Counted from the stretch's first letter, positions 1 through 11,823 are shown. The stretch: DNA of 64,000 bases from Cervus elaphus (GCF_910594005.1 NC_057848.1:138952155-139016154), one strand, 5' to 3'. Made by a program: numbers and translations. The notes: generated by a model not told the origin, from the sequence alone.

Positions 1-578
1 TCCATTATTAGATTTAAAATGTGTTTCATGAAACATATAGTATAATAGTTGATCTTTATTTCAGACTCATATTATTTGGTCATTTAATACAAAGTGATCA
101 AGCACTTCACAAAACTGAATTAAAAAATACATCTTCAAAATGATATAAAAAGAGGAACAAGCTTGGATTTGAGCCAAAATTTAATCTGATTATGCTATTT
201 ATATGGAAAAAAGGAAAAGGAAACAGAATTATAACACTAGAATTTTTATAAAGTTTTGAAGAAGAAGCATTGATATATCTGAGTAATATCAAATAAATTA
301 TAAAAATTTACTGTGAATAATTTACATATTTGGGTTTCCAGAGAATTTGACTTGGTACACAGACTCCTAATTTCTGATCCTGGCTCCATCATTTTAGAGC
401 TGTGATTTTGGCCATGATATCTCATTTCTTACACCTTATTTATGTTTTCTCTTTAAAAAATGATTCTCTTGAGCTAATGGATCTCTACAAAGTGTCTACT
501 ACCTCTAAAATGCTTGGATTCTATGATAGGATAATAATTACAAAATAACATATGTAAGGTAAAAGAAAAACAACTTAC
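1..578 (-). other. Intron (first part only), AT-rich
   Basis: This is the beginning of the intron downstream of the last exon in the window. It is AT-rich single-copy-looking sequence. A weak MIR-like stretch (about 370-455, with the pattern of a SINE core ending in a muted ATG-ATT block) may be present. I see no exon, since no minus-strand frame here has both splice signals and a domain pattern. Confidence 0.6.
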
Positions 579-735
579 CAGTTAGTATGATATCGATGAA
601 AACCTCGTCTTTGGTGGGATTTTGGAAAGGTATAGGAACAGATGCCTGAAGATGAAGGGACGCAGTTACTTTTTGTATTTCGTGAGGCTGGGGGAACAGT
701 CCTATTCCGGAGAGGAGGAATATCCATTCTTTAAA
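579..735 (-). CDS. CFAP47: CFAP47 exon (most downstream in window)
   Basis: A 157-nt exon beginning in phase 0 and ending after the first base of a codon, encoding residues 455-506. The acceptor is TCTTTAACCAG and the donor GTAAGTTG. It reads FKEWIFLLSGIGLFPQPHEI, then QKVTASLHLQASVPIPFQNP, then TKDEVFIDIILT. The F-K-E-W-x-F-x-L-S-G-I-G strand closes the module of the previous exon, and V-P-I-P-F-Q-N-P-T begins the next. G-L-F-P-Q-P and D-I-I-L-T are stretches I recall from human CFAP47. The protein continues beyond the left edge of the window, and no stop codon of the true frame is seen. Confidence 0.9.
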
Positions 736-1194
736 CTGGTTAAAGATAGAAATACATAACAGAGACATCCTAATTATTTTTTATTTGTAACACTTAATAT
801 AGAACACATAAAAATTTTGGCAGATAAAAAAGTATTGTGTTAATATTTAACAAGCATCATTTTATCTTTCCTGCCTGTTCCAAATTCCTTTTGATTTTAC
901 TGAAAAGTCAATGTTTTTACACTGAAAAAAGGCCAAAGACCAGTATTGAACATATTTCAATGCATATAGGTTATTGATAACAACATATAAGAGAAATCTT
1001 AATGAAAACCATGCATTTCTGTTCAAGGTTTTTTAAAAATTCAATTTGTCTAACAAACTGGGTACTAAACATTGTATGAACCTTCCAAAACATTAGAATT
1101 TCAAATGAACTTTAGACGGTTATCACATTAAAGAAAAGAAGGTGAGGCACAGACTGAAGTCTCATTAAAAAGAAGTGTGTACAACTTGTGTGTG

Positions 1195-1380
1195 TGTTTG
1201 TGTTCTCAGCTGGTCAGTCGTGTCCAACTCTTTATGAGCCTGCCAGACTCGTCTGTTCATGGAATTTTCCAGGCAAGAATACTGGAGTGGGTTGCCATTT
1301 CTTCCTCCAGGAGATCTTCTCGACCCAGGGATCAAACCTGCATCTCCTGCATTGGCAGGTGGATTCTTTATGACTGCGAT
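1195..1380 (-). repeat. Bov-tA SINE
   Basis: Ruminant SINE read in reverse: the BovB-like tail (CAGTCGTGTCCAACTC) comes first, then the GGAATTTTCCAGGCAAG and GACCCAGGGATC blocks. The tRNA-like head is truncated. Confidence 0.85.
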
Positions 1381-1635
1381 TGTCATATTACTTATTCCCA
1401 TTATCTAGTACAGGCTATGTTCTCTTATCAAATGAAATGAAAGAATGGCTCAAAAATTATGTGAAGGAGACTGAATGTGGCCGCTGTTCTCATGTGCATT
1501 TCATAAATCTCTGTTTGAAAATGTTACCCTTGTATTCATTTAGAATAAAAGTCCCTTAAGACTCTGTTCTGCACTGAACACTTTACTAATGTTACTGATG
1601 AGTGAAGAGGTCATTAAACAAAAACTGACTAACAA

Positions 1636-2372
1636 GAAGAACTCAAGGGCCTCTTGATGAAAGTGAAAGAGGAGAGTGAAAAAGTTGGCTTAAAGCTCAA
1701 CATTCAGAAAACTAAGATCATGGCATCCGGTCCCATCACTTTATGGCAAATAGATGGGGAAACAGTGGAGACAGTGGCTGGCTTTATTTTTCTGGGCTCC
1801 AAAATCATTGCAGATGGTGATTGCAGCCATGAAATTAAGATGCTTACTCCTTGGAAGGAAAGTTATGACCAACCTAGACAGCATATTAAAAAGCAGAGAC
1901 ATTACTTTGCCAACAAAGGTCCATATAGTCAAGGCTATGGTTTTTCCAGTGGTCATGTATGGATGTGAGAGTTGGACTATAAAGAAAGCTGAGCATCAAA
2001 GAATTGATGTTTTTGAACTGTGATGCTGGAGAAGACTCTTGAGAGTCCCTTATACTGCAAGGAGATCCAATCAGTCCATCCTAAAGGAGATCAGTCCTGG
2101 GTGTTCATTGGAAGGACTGATGTTGAAGCTGAAACTCCAATACTTTGGCCTCCTGATGTGAAGAGCTGACTCATTTGAAAAGACCCTGATGCTGGGAAAG
2201 ATTGAGGGCAGGAGGAGAAGGGGACAACAGAGGATGAGATGGTTGAATGGCATCACTGACTCGATGGACATGGGTTTGGGTGGACTCCGGGAGTTGGTGA
2301 TGGACAGGGAGGCCTGGCGTTCTGCAGTTCATGGGGTCGCAAAGAGTCGGACATGACTGAATGACTGAACTG
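1636..2372 (+). mobile_element. BovB (RTE) LINE 3' end, 5'-truncated
   Basis: The frame at 1654 encodes the C-terminal region of the BovB reverse transcriptase (KVKEESEKVGLKLNIQKTK, then KIMASGPIT), broken by later stops and frameshifts. The end carries the family tail GTCGCAAAGAGTCGGACATG. A 14-bp direct repeat with one mismatch flanks it (1622-1635 and 2373-2386), so it is one insertion event. No intact gene. Confidence 0.92.
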
Positions 2373-2892
2373 AAACTGACTGACAATGTCCTAGTTTATC
2401 ACCTCTAAAACTACAGAGATGTTTTCAAGCTTAAGTTCCAATAAAAAGAGGGAAACTTACTTTATGATTCTTTCTGAGTAGGATGGGTGGTGACAGCAAA
2501 TCCATAAAATGCTGTCTTAGTAGTGAGTATTAAAAGCAAGTTTTATCTGCATATGTCTTCAAATGACTGCATTACTTTTATTTAGAGATTCTATGAGCAT
2601 AGGTTCACTGTATTTTCACTTAGATGCCTGAGCTTGATCATACACAATTGATTGAGTGGAATCAAGTATCAGGGTTCAATTACATTAACAACTGTTTTTT
2701 GTAAATTATTTCTTGGCTATTTTATAAAAGAAATCATGGATGACAGAAATTGGCTTACTTTAAACAACTGGAAACGAGCTAAACTACAAAAACAGAAGAT
2801 CATGTTTTCATGTTTCACCAAGTAGTCTGGAATACTGGAGCTTTTAAGTTAAACCATGTCCCACCATTCTTGGACATTTAATAACCAACAAT

Positions 2893-3170
2893 CACTCTGT
2901 TGCTAAGTCCCTTCAGTCGTGTCCGACTCTGTGCGACCCCATAGACGGGAGCCCACCAGGCTCCCCCGTCCCTGGGATTCTCCAGGCAAGAACACTGGAG
3001 TGGGTTGCCATTTCCTTCTCCAATGCATGAAAGTGAAAAGTGAAAGTGAAGTCGCTCAGTCTTGTCCGACTCTTAGCGACCCCACGGACTGCAGCCTACC
3101 AGGCTCCTCCGTCCATGGGATTTTCCAGGCAAGAGTACTGGAGTGGGCTGCCATTGCCTTCTCCAACAAT
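2893..3170 (-). repeat. Bov-A2 SINE (dimer)
   Basis: Two BovA monomers in reverse, joined at the ATGCATGAAAGTGAAAAGTG linker. Each has the CCGACTC tail and the TTCTCCAGGCAAGA block. Confidence 0.88.
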
Positions 3171-4243
3171 CACCCTAGCATTGCTTAAATCATCAACCTA
3201 GGTTCACAGAGAGAAATTAAAAGGTACCCTAGCAAATGTGTGCATTAAAAAGTGTAACATTTTTAGTTCATCTTTTATCTAAAACTTCATTGAAAGGAGA
3301 CACAGTAAAGCAAAGATTCAATTCCAATGTTTCTGAAAAATGAAACAAGTGTAGGTAAAAGACAGTAGATCTGGCTCACACACTGGGCAGAGCTCAGGGC
3401 ATCTGAGCTTGCTAAGAATCAAGAGAGTTTTCCATAGACAAAGGCTGCAAGGACCACAGACTCATGCTGGGTAATAAAATCACTTTGATTTGATCTTTTT
3501 TTCCTTCATTTCCACTATTCTGACCTTTAGATGCAGGAAGTCACACAATCAAGTATAAAGAAGTAATGGAAACTATTTGAAAATAAAAATGAAATGACTG
3601 AAAACCAAGAGAAAAATCTCAGAACATAATGTTTGATATCAAAGAGAAGGCCTGTTTATCATATCTGCTGCTTACTATTGTTCCTCTTATCTTGTCATGC
3701 AGTAACACAATCTCTTTGAAAGACTCTGGAAGCATATTTTGAGTTTATGATATTCACAGTTGTGATGCTCTAACCAAATTAATCTCAGGGTTCAAAATCT
3801 ACACAAACAACTTTAGCCTAAAGTTAGATTTCTTTCTTTTTTTTTTTTTTTAATAATCCAGAGTTCTTCACATGGATCCAAACTGGAAACAAATGAAATA
3901 AATTATAATCCATGGCCATTTCCTTAAGTTCAGCAAAGAACCATTTTCAGAAATAGTTACAAGCACTAACAGAATAGATTTTTTGATTAACTAGCTATTT
4001 AGTTGTGTGTGTTACTTCAGATATATTCATCAGTGAAATCAAGAGAGGAACAAAGATCTATGAGAGTTTTTCCCTAGTGGTTAATGTAATTGCAAACTCA
4101 CAGACTTAGAAAAGTAACCCTAAAATTTTATTTTTAAAACATTTTATTTTTATGTCTAGACATTCATCATACATACTGCATTTTCAGAACGTTTGTTCAA
4201 TCAATACTTTAGGATGAAACAGCTTTGCCTGAAAAAATTGTCA

Positions 4244-4454
4244 GTGAGTGTTAGTTGCTCAGTCGTGTCTGACTCTTTGCAACCCCATGGACTGTAGTCT
4301 GCCAGGCTCCTCTGTCCATGGAATTCTCCAGACAAGAACACTGGAGTGGGTGCCATTTCCTCCTCCAGGGGATCTTCCTGACTCATGGATTGAACCTGGG
4401 TCTCCTGTATTGCAGGCAGATTCTTTACCATCTGAGCCAACAGGGAAGCCCCAA
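4244..4454 (-). repeat. Bov-tA SINE
   Basis: Full-length reversed copy, from the CAGTCGTGTCTGACTC tail to the tRNA-like head ending GAGCCAACAGGGAAGCCCC. Confidence 0.9.
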
Positions 4455-4514
4455 AATGTCAACTAAATGAATTAAGAGGAAGCCCTCAATGATTCAGAGA
4501 TGAAAAAGGACCAA

Positions 4515-4561
4515 AAATAAATAAATAAATAAAGGCAAAAAAAAAATAAATAAATAAAAAG
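4515..4561. repeat. (AAAT)n microsatellite
   Basis: Runs of AAATAAATAAATAAAT separated by a short A-rich spacer. Confidence 0.9.
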
Positions 4562-4655
4562 AAAAGGCAGGAAAAATCACAAGTGTTAGGGTAATACATT
4601 GAAAAGGTTGATGTGGTCTGAACTCTAGGTAAAAGGATGACATTGATTTACGTCT

Positions 4656-4871
4656 CCGTTCAGTTCAGTCACTCAGTCGTGTCAGACTCTTTGCGACCCC
4701 ATGGACTGCAGCACGCCAGGCCTCCCTGTCCATCATCAACAAGTTTGACTTTACTCAAACTCATGTCCATTGAGTCAGTGATACCATCCAACCATGTCAT
4801 CCTCTGTCGTCCCCTTCTCCTTCTGCCTTCAATCTCTCCCAGCATCAGGGTCTTTTCAAATGAGTCAGTTA
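4656..4871 (-). mobile_element. BovB 3' end, strongly 5'-truncated
   Basis: Reverse copy of the last 200 or so bases of BovB, starting with the GTTCAGTTCAGTCACTCAG tail. Flanked by an 11-bp direct repeat with one mismatch (4645-4655 and 4872-4882). Confidence 0.85.
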
Positions 4872-5307
4872 GATTTAAGTCTAACCAGAGATAAAACCTT
4901 GGGGATTTGCTATAGCTTGGAAGGAGAGGCTTAGAATAACTGAAAGCAAGGCCCAGTGTTAAAGTGATTGACAAAAAGGTTTGAGTTGATTACTTACTTG
5001 TTTGAGCTCTTTTGTGTTTGATAAAGAATTGTGAGTTTGACCTCTGGGCTAGGATTTTCTAAAGCTATCAAGATGAAGAAAACTCATCATTGCCCTCTGA
5101 TGTGCTAGACTACCTTGAGTTCCACCAGAAATGCAAACAACTAAGTTATCTCCAAGAATGAAGATGAAAGGACTGACGCTGCTATGAAGCAATCAGCTAA
5201 AAGATAAGCCATGTTAAAATTATTTTTGTGAAATAAAATATCTCTACTATACCTTCCATTCTGTATAAGAAGGATTACTGTTTATTTTCTTTAATACTTT
5301 TGACTCA

Positions 5308-5410
5308 ATGGGACTTCCCTGGAAGTCCAGTGGTTAAGACTCCATGCTCCCAATGCAGAGGGCATAGGTTTGATCCCTGGTTGGGGAACTAAGATCCTGT
5401 ATGGTGCCCG
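5308..5410 (+). repeat. CHR-type SINE (tRNA-derived)
   Basis: The head GGGACTTCCCTGG and the TTTGATCCCTGGTTGGGGAA block match the cetartiodactyl CHR family, older than Bov-tA. A G run and TA repeats follow directly. Confidence 0.75.
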
Positions 5411-5475
5411 GGGGGGGGGGGGAAATATATATATATATATATGAAAAAATATATATATACATATATATATTTTGA
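5409..5475. repeat. Poly-G run followed by TA microsatellites
   Basis: An uninterrupted run of about 13 G is followed by two blocks of TA dinucleotides. Confidence 0.9.
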
Positions 5476-5598
5476 GAGTCAAGTATAATCCATTGTATTG
5501 CTTCAGGCCATGTATTTGTCAGTAATCATATAAACAATTTAATAGCCTCAAAAATTTTTTTCTAAATTACACATTTTGGGGGGAAAAGAAGGCACTTG

Positions 5599-5793
5599 GG
5601 CTTCCCTTGTGGCTCAGCTGGTAAAGAATCCACCTGCAGTGTGGGAGACCTGGGTTTCCCTGGGTTGGGAAGATCCCCTGGAGAAGGGAAAGGCTACCCA
5701 CTCCAGTATTCTGGCCTGGAGAATTCCATGGACTGTATAGTCCATGGGGTCGCAAAGAGTCGGACACGACTGAGCGACTTTCCCTTTCACTTT
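5599..5793 (+). repeat. Bov-tA SINE
   Basis: Complete forward copy from GGGCTTCCCTTGTGGCTCAG to the GTCGCAAAGAGTCGGACACG tail. The TATAGTCCATGG and GGAATTCC variants mark the same subfamily as the second unit of the SINE dimers near 8.2 and 16.6 kb. Confidence 0.92.
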
Positions 5794-6604
5794 ATTTTGA
5801 GTTACATACTAGCCTTTCACTGACATGGGGACCTCTGTATTATATTTGATTTCACTCTCTCCAAGATTACAGGATTTTCTAAGCTCCTTGGATATAAAGC
5901 AAACCCTTCCACTTACTTTACTCCCCCATCAACACCTGAAGAAGTAAAAAATAATAATGAACGTACAAATAATGTAAAATTCTTACTGGCAGTAACAGTT
6001 ATGACTTGGCAGTGTGCCTGTAGTTATAAAAATAGTTATGAAGATGGGCTGAAGCAAGATGTCCTAGGTTCAACCTCCTACTGATTCATAAAATGGGGTT
6101 GACCATACTTTTACCATAAGGACTCTGGTGACAATGAATTGAAATAATTCCTAGAATGGTATGTAGCAAGCTTAGAAATGGTTAAAAAATAAACTACTAT
6201 TTTTAAAAATTATTATTTAGATGAAAATAGAGTGGGAAAAAACATACTACTTGCAAGATTAGATTTCATACAATTTTATATTTAAGTTCATGAAAACTTG
6301 AGTAATAAAATCCAAGTCAGAAAATTAACATAAATGCTAGCAATTTGGCATTTACATTAAAGTACCTACATTTTAAATCTGGGTTTATATTCTCTTTCAT
6401 TCAAGTGATCTAAGAATTTAAAGATGCCTTCTTAAATGCCTGTGCATACATAATGTATATTATATTTTCCAAAGTTCATTTAAATAATAATTTACAATAA
6501 AGTTGTTTTGCTTGCAAAGATGTCAAATGGATAAATTAGATTTACATGTTTATTAACTTTAAAATTTAATTAACCTGTCTTGGTCTAAGAATACTCTATC
6601 ATAC

Positions 6605-6709
6605 CTGAGCACAGTGGAAGATGACAGAAGTCTGATGACTAGCTCTTCCAAGAGCAGAAGGACGAAAGTGAATAGGTATGTCTCTGGTTGAGTTAGGTGG
6701 TATGATCAG
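6605..6709 (-). CDS. CFAP47: CFAP47 exon, PSALGRA segment
   Basis: A 105-nt exon, phase 0 at both ends, encoding residues 420-454. The acceptor is AATTCACACAG and the donor GTATGATA. It reads LIIPPNSTRDIPIHFRPSAL followed by GRASHQTSVIFHCAQ. This is the second half of an ASH module: a proline-asparagine turn, the I-P-I-H-F-R-P strand, the S-A-L-G turn and the closing V-I-F-H-C strand. The acceptor has a poor pyrimidine tract. The intron upstream is 4,458 bases and the one downstream 5,869 bases. The exon is only 35 codons and gives no reportable start-to-stop frame by itself. Confidence 0.88.
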
Positions 6710-7564
6710 CTGTGTGAATTAAGGAACAAGAAAGGGAAACACAAATCAATACTTTTGCTTGAGTCGGCATCTTTGTGTGCTAGATATATGCCAGGTAGAT
6801 GCTTGTGTGATTAACATGTTGCCTTGTACACATTAAACATTTTTAGCATGGTTGCTTGGCAAATATTGGTGAAACAACCCAAGATACTAAACAGTGTTCA
6901 ATAATGCATACACCATGTTCTTCCCCAAGACAATGACTACATTGATCTGTAAAAGGAAACCAGGATTAAGCTTTTAAGCTGAGTTGGAATCCCCAATAAT
7001 GGAAATGTGCATTTTATTTAAGAACCCATAGCTTATTGTCCATTTCAAGAACCATGTCGAACCACTGGGAATCTAACTTGTAGCCTTGGCGAGGTCAAAA
7101 GAAATGAACTCAGTCTAAATGCAGAGGTAAGATATTCTTCTTTAGTGCACAATGAAGTTTCTTCTTTGTCCTATCACATAGACCCTCAAGGTGTGATCTA
7201 CTGGAATAACTTGAATCTGAATTGTATTAGTATGAGTTACTGCTTCAGAGATTGTAAAAGAAGCTATCCTAATATTCTATCGTAATAGAATAAGGACTTG
7301 AAGATCTTAAGTAATCAAAAAACTACACTGTGAATAATGTAACATTTACTATCAACACTTATAGAATGACGGAATGAATGTTACATGTTTGAAAAGTAAG
7401 TAACTTATTTTTTCACTATTATAGTTTTCCAGATAACTTTTGAAAAAGGAAACTTGCAGTTTATCAGTCTTTCAATCCTCATAGGATACAGCATTTACTG
7501 TTTAATAAACTCTGAGAATAACCATGAACAAACATACAAACTTATTTTTAGAACAGAGTTAATT

Positions 7565-8436
7565 TGTTGCTGTTGTTCAGTTGTTAAGTCATGTCAGATT
7601 CTTTGCAACTCCATGAACTGCAGCATGCCAGACTTCCCTGTCCTTCACTTCTCCCAGAGTTTGCTCAAATTCATGCACACTGAGTTGGTGATGCTATCTA
7701 ACCATCTCATTCTCTGCCACCCTCTTCTCCTTTTGCCCTCAATCATTCCCAGCATCAGGGTCTTTTCCAATGAGTTGGCTCTTCACAACAAGTGACCAAA
7801 CTATTGCAGCTTCAGATTCAGCATCAGTCTTTCCAATGAATATTCAGGGTTGATTTCCTTTAGGATGGACTAGTTGGATCTCCTTACTATCCAGTGGACC
7901 CTCAAGAGTCTTCTACAGCACCATAATTCAAAAGCATCAATTCTTTGGTACTTAGCCTTCTTTATGGGCCAACTCTCACATCTACACATGACTACCGGAA
8001 AAACAACAGCTTTGACTAGACAGACCTTTGTCAGAAAAGTGATGTCTTTGTTTTTTAGTACACTATTAAGGGCTACCCTGGTAGCTCAGCTGGTAAAGAA
8101 TCTGCCTGCAATGCAGGAAACCCTGGTTCGATTCCTAGGTGGGGAAGATCCACTGGAGAAGGGATAGGCTACTCATTCCAGTATTCTTGGGCTTCCCTGT
8201 GGCTCAGCTGGTAAAGAATCTGCCTGCAACGTGGGAGACCTGGGTTTGATTCCTCGGTTGGGAAGATCCCCTGGAGAAGGGAACAGCTACCCACTCCAGT
8301 ATTCTGGCCTGGAGAATTCCATTGGGTAGCAAAGAGTCGGACATGACTGAGTGACTTTCACTTTCACTTTTCTGATTTGTCATATAGCTCTCCTTCCAAG
8401 GAGCAAGCATCTTTTAATTTCATGGCTGCATGAATT
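7565..8436 (-). mobile_element. BovB 3' end interrupted by a SINE dimer
   Basis: Reverse copy of the BovB reverse-transcriptase end and 3' tail (7565-8070), resuming at about 8375-8436 with the CTTTTAATTTCATGGCTGCA segment after the SINE block. A 13-bp direct repeat with one mismatch (7552-7564 and 8437-8449) bounds the whole. The SINE therefore landed in an existing BovB. Confidence 0.9.
8071..8371 (+). repeat. Dimeric Bov-tA SINE
   Basis: A first unit (8071-8188) stops after CCAGTATTCTT, and a second complete unit (8189-8371) starts at once with GGGCTTCCC. The same junction occurs in the reversed copy near 16.7 kb. Confidence 0.88.
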
Positions 8437-10639
8437 AACAGAGCTAATTACTTCCTTATTATATATATGTGTGGTTTATTTACAGCAAATATATATATAT
8501 TTTTAATTTCAGGCTGGATCTTCCTCTGATATTTCAAATGTGTTGATGCTATCAGTTAATGCACATTTAAGGAGTTTAATTTCAGAATCGACTTGAGCAA
8601 AAATATTAGAAAAGTTGCATTTCACATGTTCTTTCAATTTAGTAAATGTGACAAAAGGATTTCTCTCCCTCCTCCCTATATATACATAAAAGAAATCATC
8701 AATTTCATTGTAAAAGTATATAATACTACATTAATTGAGATTTTAAACTCTAGTTCTACCACTTACTAATCATGTAGTTTAAATATTTTGACTTCTCTGG
8801 CCTCAAATTCCATTTGTATATGTCAGAGGCAAGTGGTGAAAACTGAGGTTGTGTATACAACAAACCAATAACTCAATTCCTTTATTTCCACAGAAAATTT
8901 ATTGAAAAATTCACCTCCCCTGGTTTCAAGGAAAAGATAAACACTGTTGGATGGAATTTAACTGTAGCAAACCTACTTGTTTAGTGTAATGGGATACATA
9001 TATACATAATATGCTAAATATAGCAGCTTTCTGACTCTTAAAAACATTTCATTACAAGCAAAAACATTTTATTACAAGTGTCATTAGGAGAACCAATTCC
9101 AATCTTTTGAGTTTACACTAGATCTTAGTTCAAGAGGGAAAGATATTCTTCCAACAGTTAGGTAAAATGAAATTTGGACCAGATACTAGATGATGGAGAC
9201 TAAAATGCTCTTAAGAAATATAATCTGAAGTATTTACTGTTAAAATAGTATCTACAATTTACTTTTAAATTGAATAGCAAGAAATGTAAGAGAGAAAAGA
9301 GAGGAAAAAAATTTAAACAAATTGTTAATATAAGAACCAAGATAGAAGGTGTAAGTCTGTGCACTGTATTATTCTACTTCTGCATCTTTTTGCTATTTTT
9401 CATAATATATGGATGGAGGAAAGTAAGTTTTTTATATAATTATTTCACTTGATAATCTATGTTTACTTATTGAAGCATTTATGGATAATCATCAATATTT
9501 AAAAATCCTCACCTATGAATATTATACAACAAAAACAGGAATAAAATCATATATACATATCTATATATGTATATAAAGTTATATATACATTAAAAACTAT
9601 ATAGATATATAATATACTTTCCATTTATTATCATTACCATTAATGTGTGCTCCTATTGATTCTATAACATATAATACTTTAATCATCTGTAAATTTTTCA
9701 GTTATTTCCTAATATTAAGATTAATTGCATATTCAGTGCTCAATAATATTTGATAACTGTGAAAGAATGAATGGACTAAGAAGCCATAGTTGGACATGTT
9801 AAAGTTGAGATGATCTTTTTCATTATGCAATGTAAGGGGGTATCTGTAATATAACACATTTGTTTTCCTTTGAAATACCATTTACACTCTCTGTAAAAGT
9901 AGTTATACAAAGGATATGAATGCAACACTGTCTAATGAGTATTTTCAGTTCTGCGTAAACTATAGCCTGACCATCATATTCTGTTTAATTTATGGACAAT
10001 ATGGTGTTAAGTAATACAAACACACACATACATTTTAAAATAATTTCCCTAAGATTACACCATATACATCAATTTCAGCAATGTAATACTTAGCAATATC
10101 TGATTTGATACCCCATGGCAATTAAGAACTCATTTCATATCATGATATTAGCTGGCAACCAGTGAGTGACAAGAGACAAGTATTAAAGTATAAACAAAGA
10201 AATCACAATTGTAGATTTGTTAAATAATTATCAAACAGCAAACAATAAAATCCTTTATCTAAATATCATATCTACTTAATAGGGCTTCCTAATTTACTGT
10301 ATGGGCCCCTGAAGAAAGTAATCCATTGCAATTATCATGTTGAAATTTACTTGAAAGCATGGTTTTGTCTTTCACTATATATATTTGGTATGGTATGCTT
10401 TGGAAATACAGACAGGGCTGCTGATTCTTCAGCTCTTGTTTTGTTACTTGGAGGAAGATAGAGGGATGGAGACCCAATGAATGGCTCCAGTCTCTATCAG
10501 GAACCAAGGAATGAGAAAATGAGGCAGAGAAAGGAGAGGGGAGCAAAGCTGTCAGCACTGTCTGTGGGGAGGGGGCGGTGGGTAGAAACTAAGGAAAAGC
10601 TAAAAAGAACTGCCCCCCTAGGATTTATATGACTAATCA

Positions 10640-10815
10640 CATTAGTCAAAATCATATCAGTAAAATGCACAATTTTCGTGGGGATGCTAATAGCTGGGGA
10701 GACTGTGCATGAGTGCCTTAAGTGGAGGCAGGATGTGTATGGGAAATCTCTGTACCTTCTGTCTAATATTGCTGTGGACCTAACCTTCTCTAAAAAATTA
10801 AGTTTCTTTTAAAAA
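10640..10815 (+). repeat. Old L1-like 3' end
   Basis: Matches in order the piece at 26040-26200 (GGGGGAGACTGT-like, then GAGGGCAGGATGTATATGGG, then a CTGTGAACCTAA-like block), which places both in one old LINE family, most likely L1M. Confidence 0.5.
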
Positions 10816-11167
10816 AAAGAAAGAAAAAAGAGGAGAAAAAAAAGAGCACTCTAATTAAAATCAGGGGAAAAGAAAGTCATATTACTAGGTAACTATCACA
10901 AAAACTGGCTACCAAAATGGTCAGAAATAAAGCACAACCAATTTATTTAGGGATCAGTGAAAATGAGCATGAATCTAGCCTATACATCATAATTTTAAAA
11001 ATTTATATGAACATGATACTGATTTTCTTGATAAAATTGGTGACATATGTTACATTAAAAAAAATAGCATCTGCAATTCAATTGCTAATACCCCATGGTG
11101 TGCCAAAATCAGAACTGCAAAATGTTCTAGGTAGTGGTAGGTTACTCGGCTTTCTGAATATACTTAC

Positions 11168-11276
11168 TGGTAATCTCTTAATCTCCAGGACAAAATTTTC
11201 AGTATTACTGTTTGTTGCATGCAATTCTAAGGTTTCACATGTAGGATTATCTAAACAAATCATCTCAGTGGCAACC
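11168..11276 (-). CDS. CFAP47: CFAP47 exon, Ig-like domain
   Basis: A 109-nt exon that completes the lysine of C-D-L-G-K and encodes residues 384-419, ending in phase 0. The acceptor is TTTTTCCTTCCAG, a good polypyrimidine tract; the donor is GTAAGTAT. It reads VATEMICLDNPTCETLELHA, then TNSNTENFVLEIKRLP. The D-N-P-T-x-E-T-L-x-L turn and N-F-V-L-E-I strand are typical of the ASH domain. Human CFAP47, as I recall it, has the same N-S-N-x-E-N-F-V-L stretch, which supports the gene identity. Phase matching was decisive: the preceding exon leaves two bases (AA) and only this exon, not the one near 6.7 kb, supplies a legal continuation. Confidence 0.9.
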
Positions 11277-11344
11277 CTGGAAGGAAAAACAAAGCTAGTG
11301 AACTTGTTCATAAACTCATTCAATGATAATTTCACACACTCGAT

Positions 11345-11425
11345 GACTACTATGGGTTGAAGTGCATCCCTCAAAAAGATCAAGTTCTAACACCCAAACT
11401 CTGAGATGTGATTTATACTCCAAAG
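11345..11425 (+). repeat. Old interspersed repeat fragment
   Basis: Begins CTATGGGTTGAAGTGCATCC and resembles, in reverse complement, the edge of a widespread old repeat also seen near 32.4-32.7 kb. Family not assigned. Confidence 0.35.
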
Positions 11426-11771
11426 CTCTCCAAAGGATCAGACAGTGTCTGGGATTTCACCTGTAATCACTGCCTTGCTTAGCTTCTTCCCTTTGCTTAT
11501 TCTGTTTCCCCTATTCTCTTACTAATTTTTCTTACTGGGAACACACCTCCTTAATAAGTCACTTGCAGTGATGTTTTGGCTCAACTCATGGCACTCAGAG
11601 AACTGAACGCTCTTTTGCTGTGCCTGCGGAGCGACATTAACTAGAAGGTACTGATGTGCCCACAGGTACACACACTCTTTAAAAGCAGGAATTGTGACTT
11701 GATCACCCTTATGTATCAGTACTAAACTTGACGTCAGACATGTAATAGGAACTCAGTCCCCTAAATATAAA

Positions 11772-11823
11772 TGGTCATATTTCAAGGGCGAGTATTGGTC
11801 ATATTTCAATGGTCATATGTCAA
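11772..11823. repeat. Three near-identical 14-bp units
   Basis: TGGTCATATTTCAA occurs at 11772-11785 and 11796-11809, and a one-base variant at 11810-11823. Confidence 0.8.

Larger units (their letters stand above)
736..6604 (-). other. Intron, 5.9 kb, with BovB and SINE insertions
   Basis: From low to high coordinate it holds a Bov-tA, a BovB 3' end, a Bov-A2, a second Bov-tA, an AAAT microsatellite, a short BovB 3' end, a CHR-type SINE with a G run and TA repeats, and a third Bov-tA. The remaining AT-rich sequence (about 3180-4240, 4880-5300 and 5800-6600) shows no exon pattern; a weak MIR-like piece lies near 6030-6170. Confidence 0.7.
6710..11167 (-). other. Intron, 4.5 kb, with one BovB interrupted by a dimeric SINE
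   Basis: The only clear young repeats are the BovB at 7565-8436 and the SINE dimer inside it. An old L1 3'-end-like piece lies at about 10640-10815. The stretch 8450-10630 is very AT-rich (including TA-rich 9545-9615) and shows nothing recognisable on either strand. Confidence 0.65.

Noticed and set aside
6605..6709. Joining the exon at 12418-12525 directly to this exon
   Set aside because: The two leftover bases AA plus this exon's first base would put a stop codon next. The exon at 11168-11276 resolves the phase.
11078..11383. A 101-codon minus-strand open frame as an independent small protein
   Set aside because: Only 11168-11276 is coding; the rest is intron read-through on both sides of consensus splice sites.
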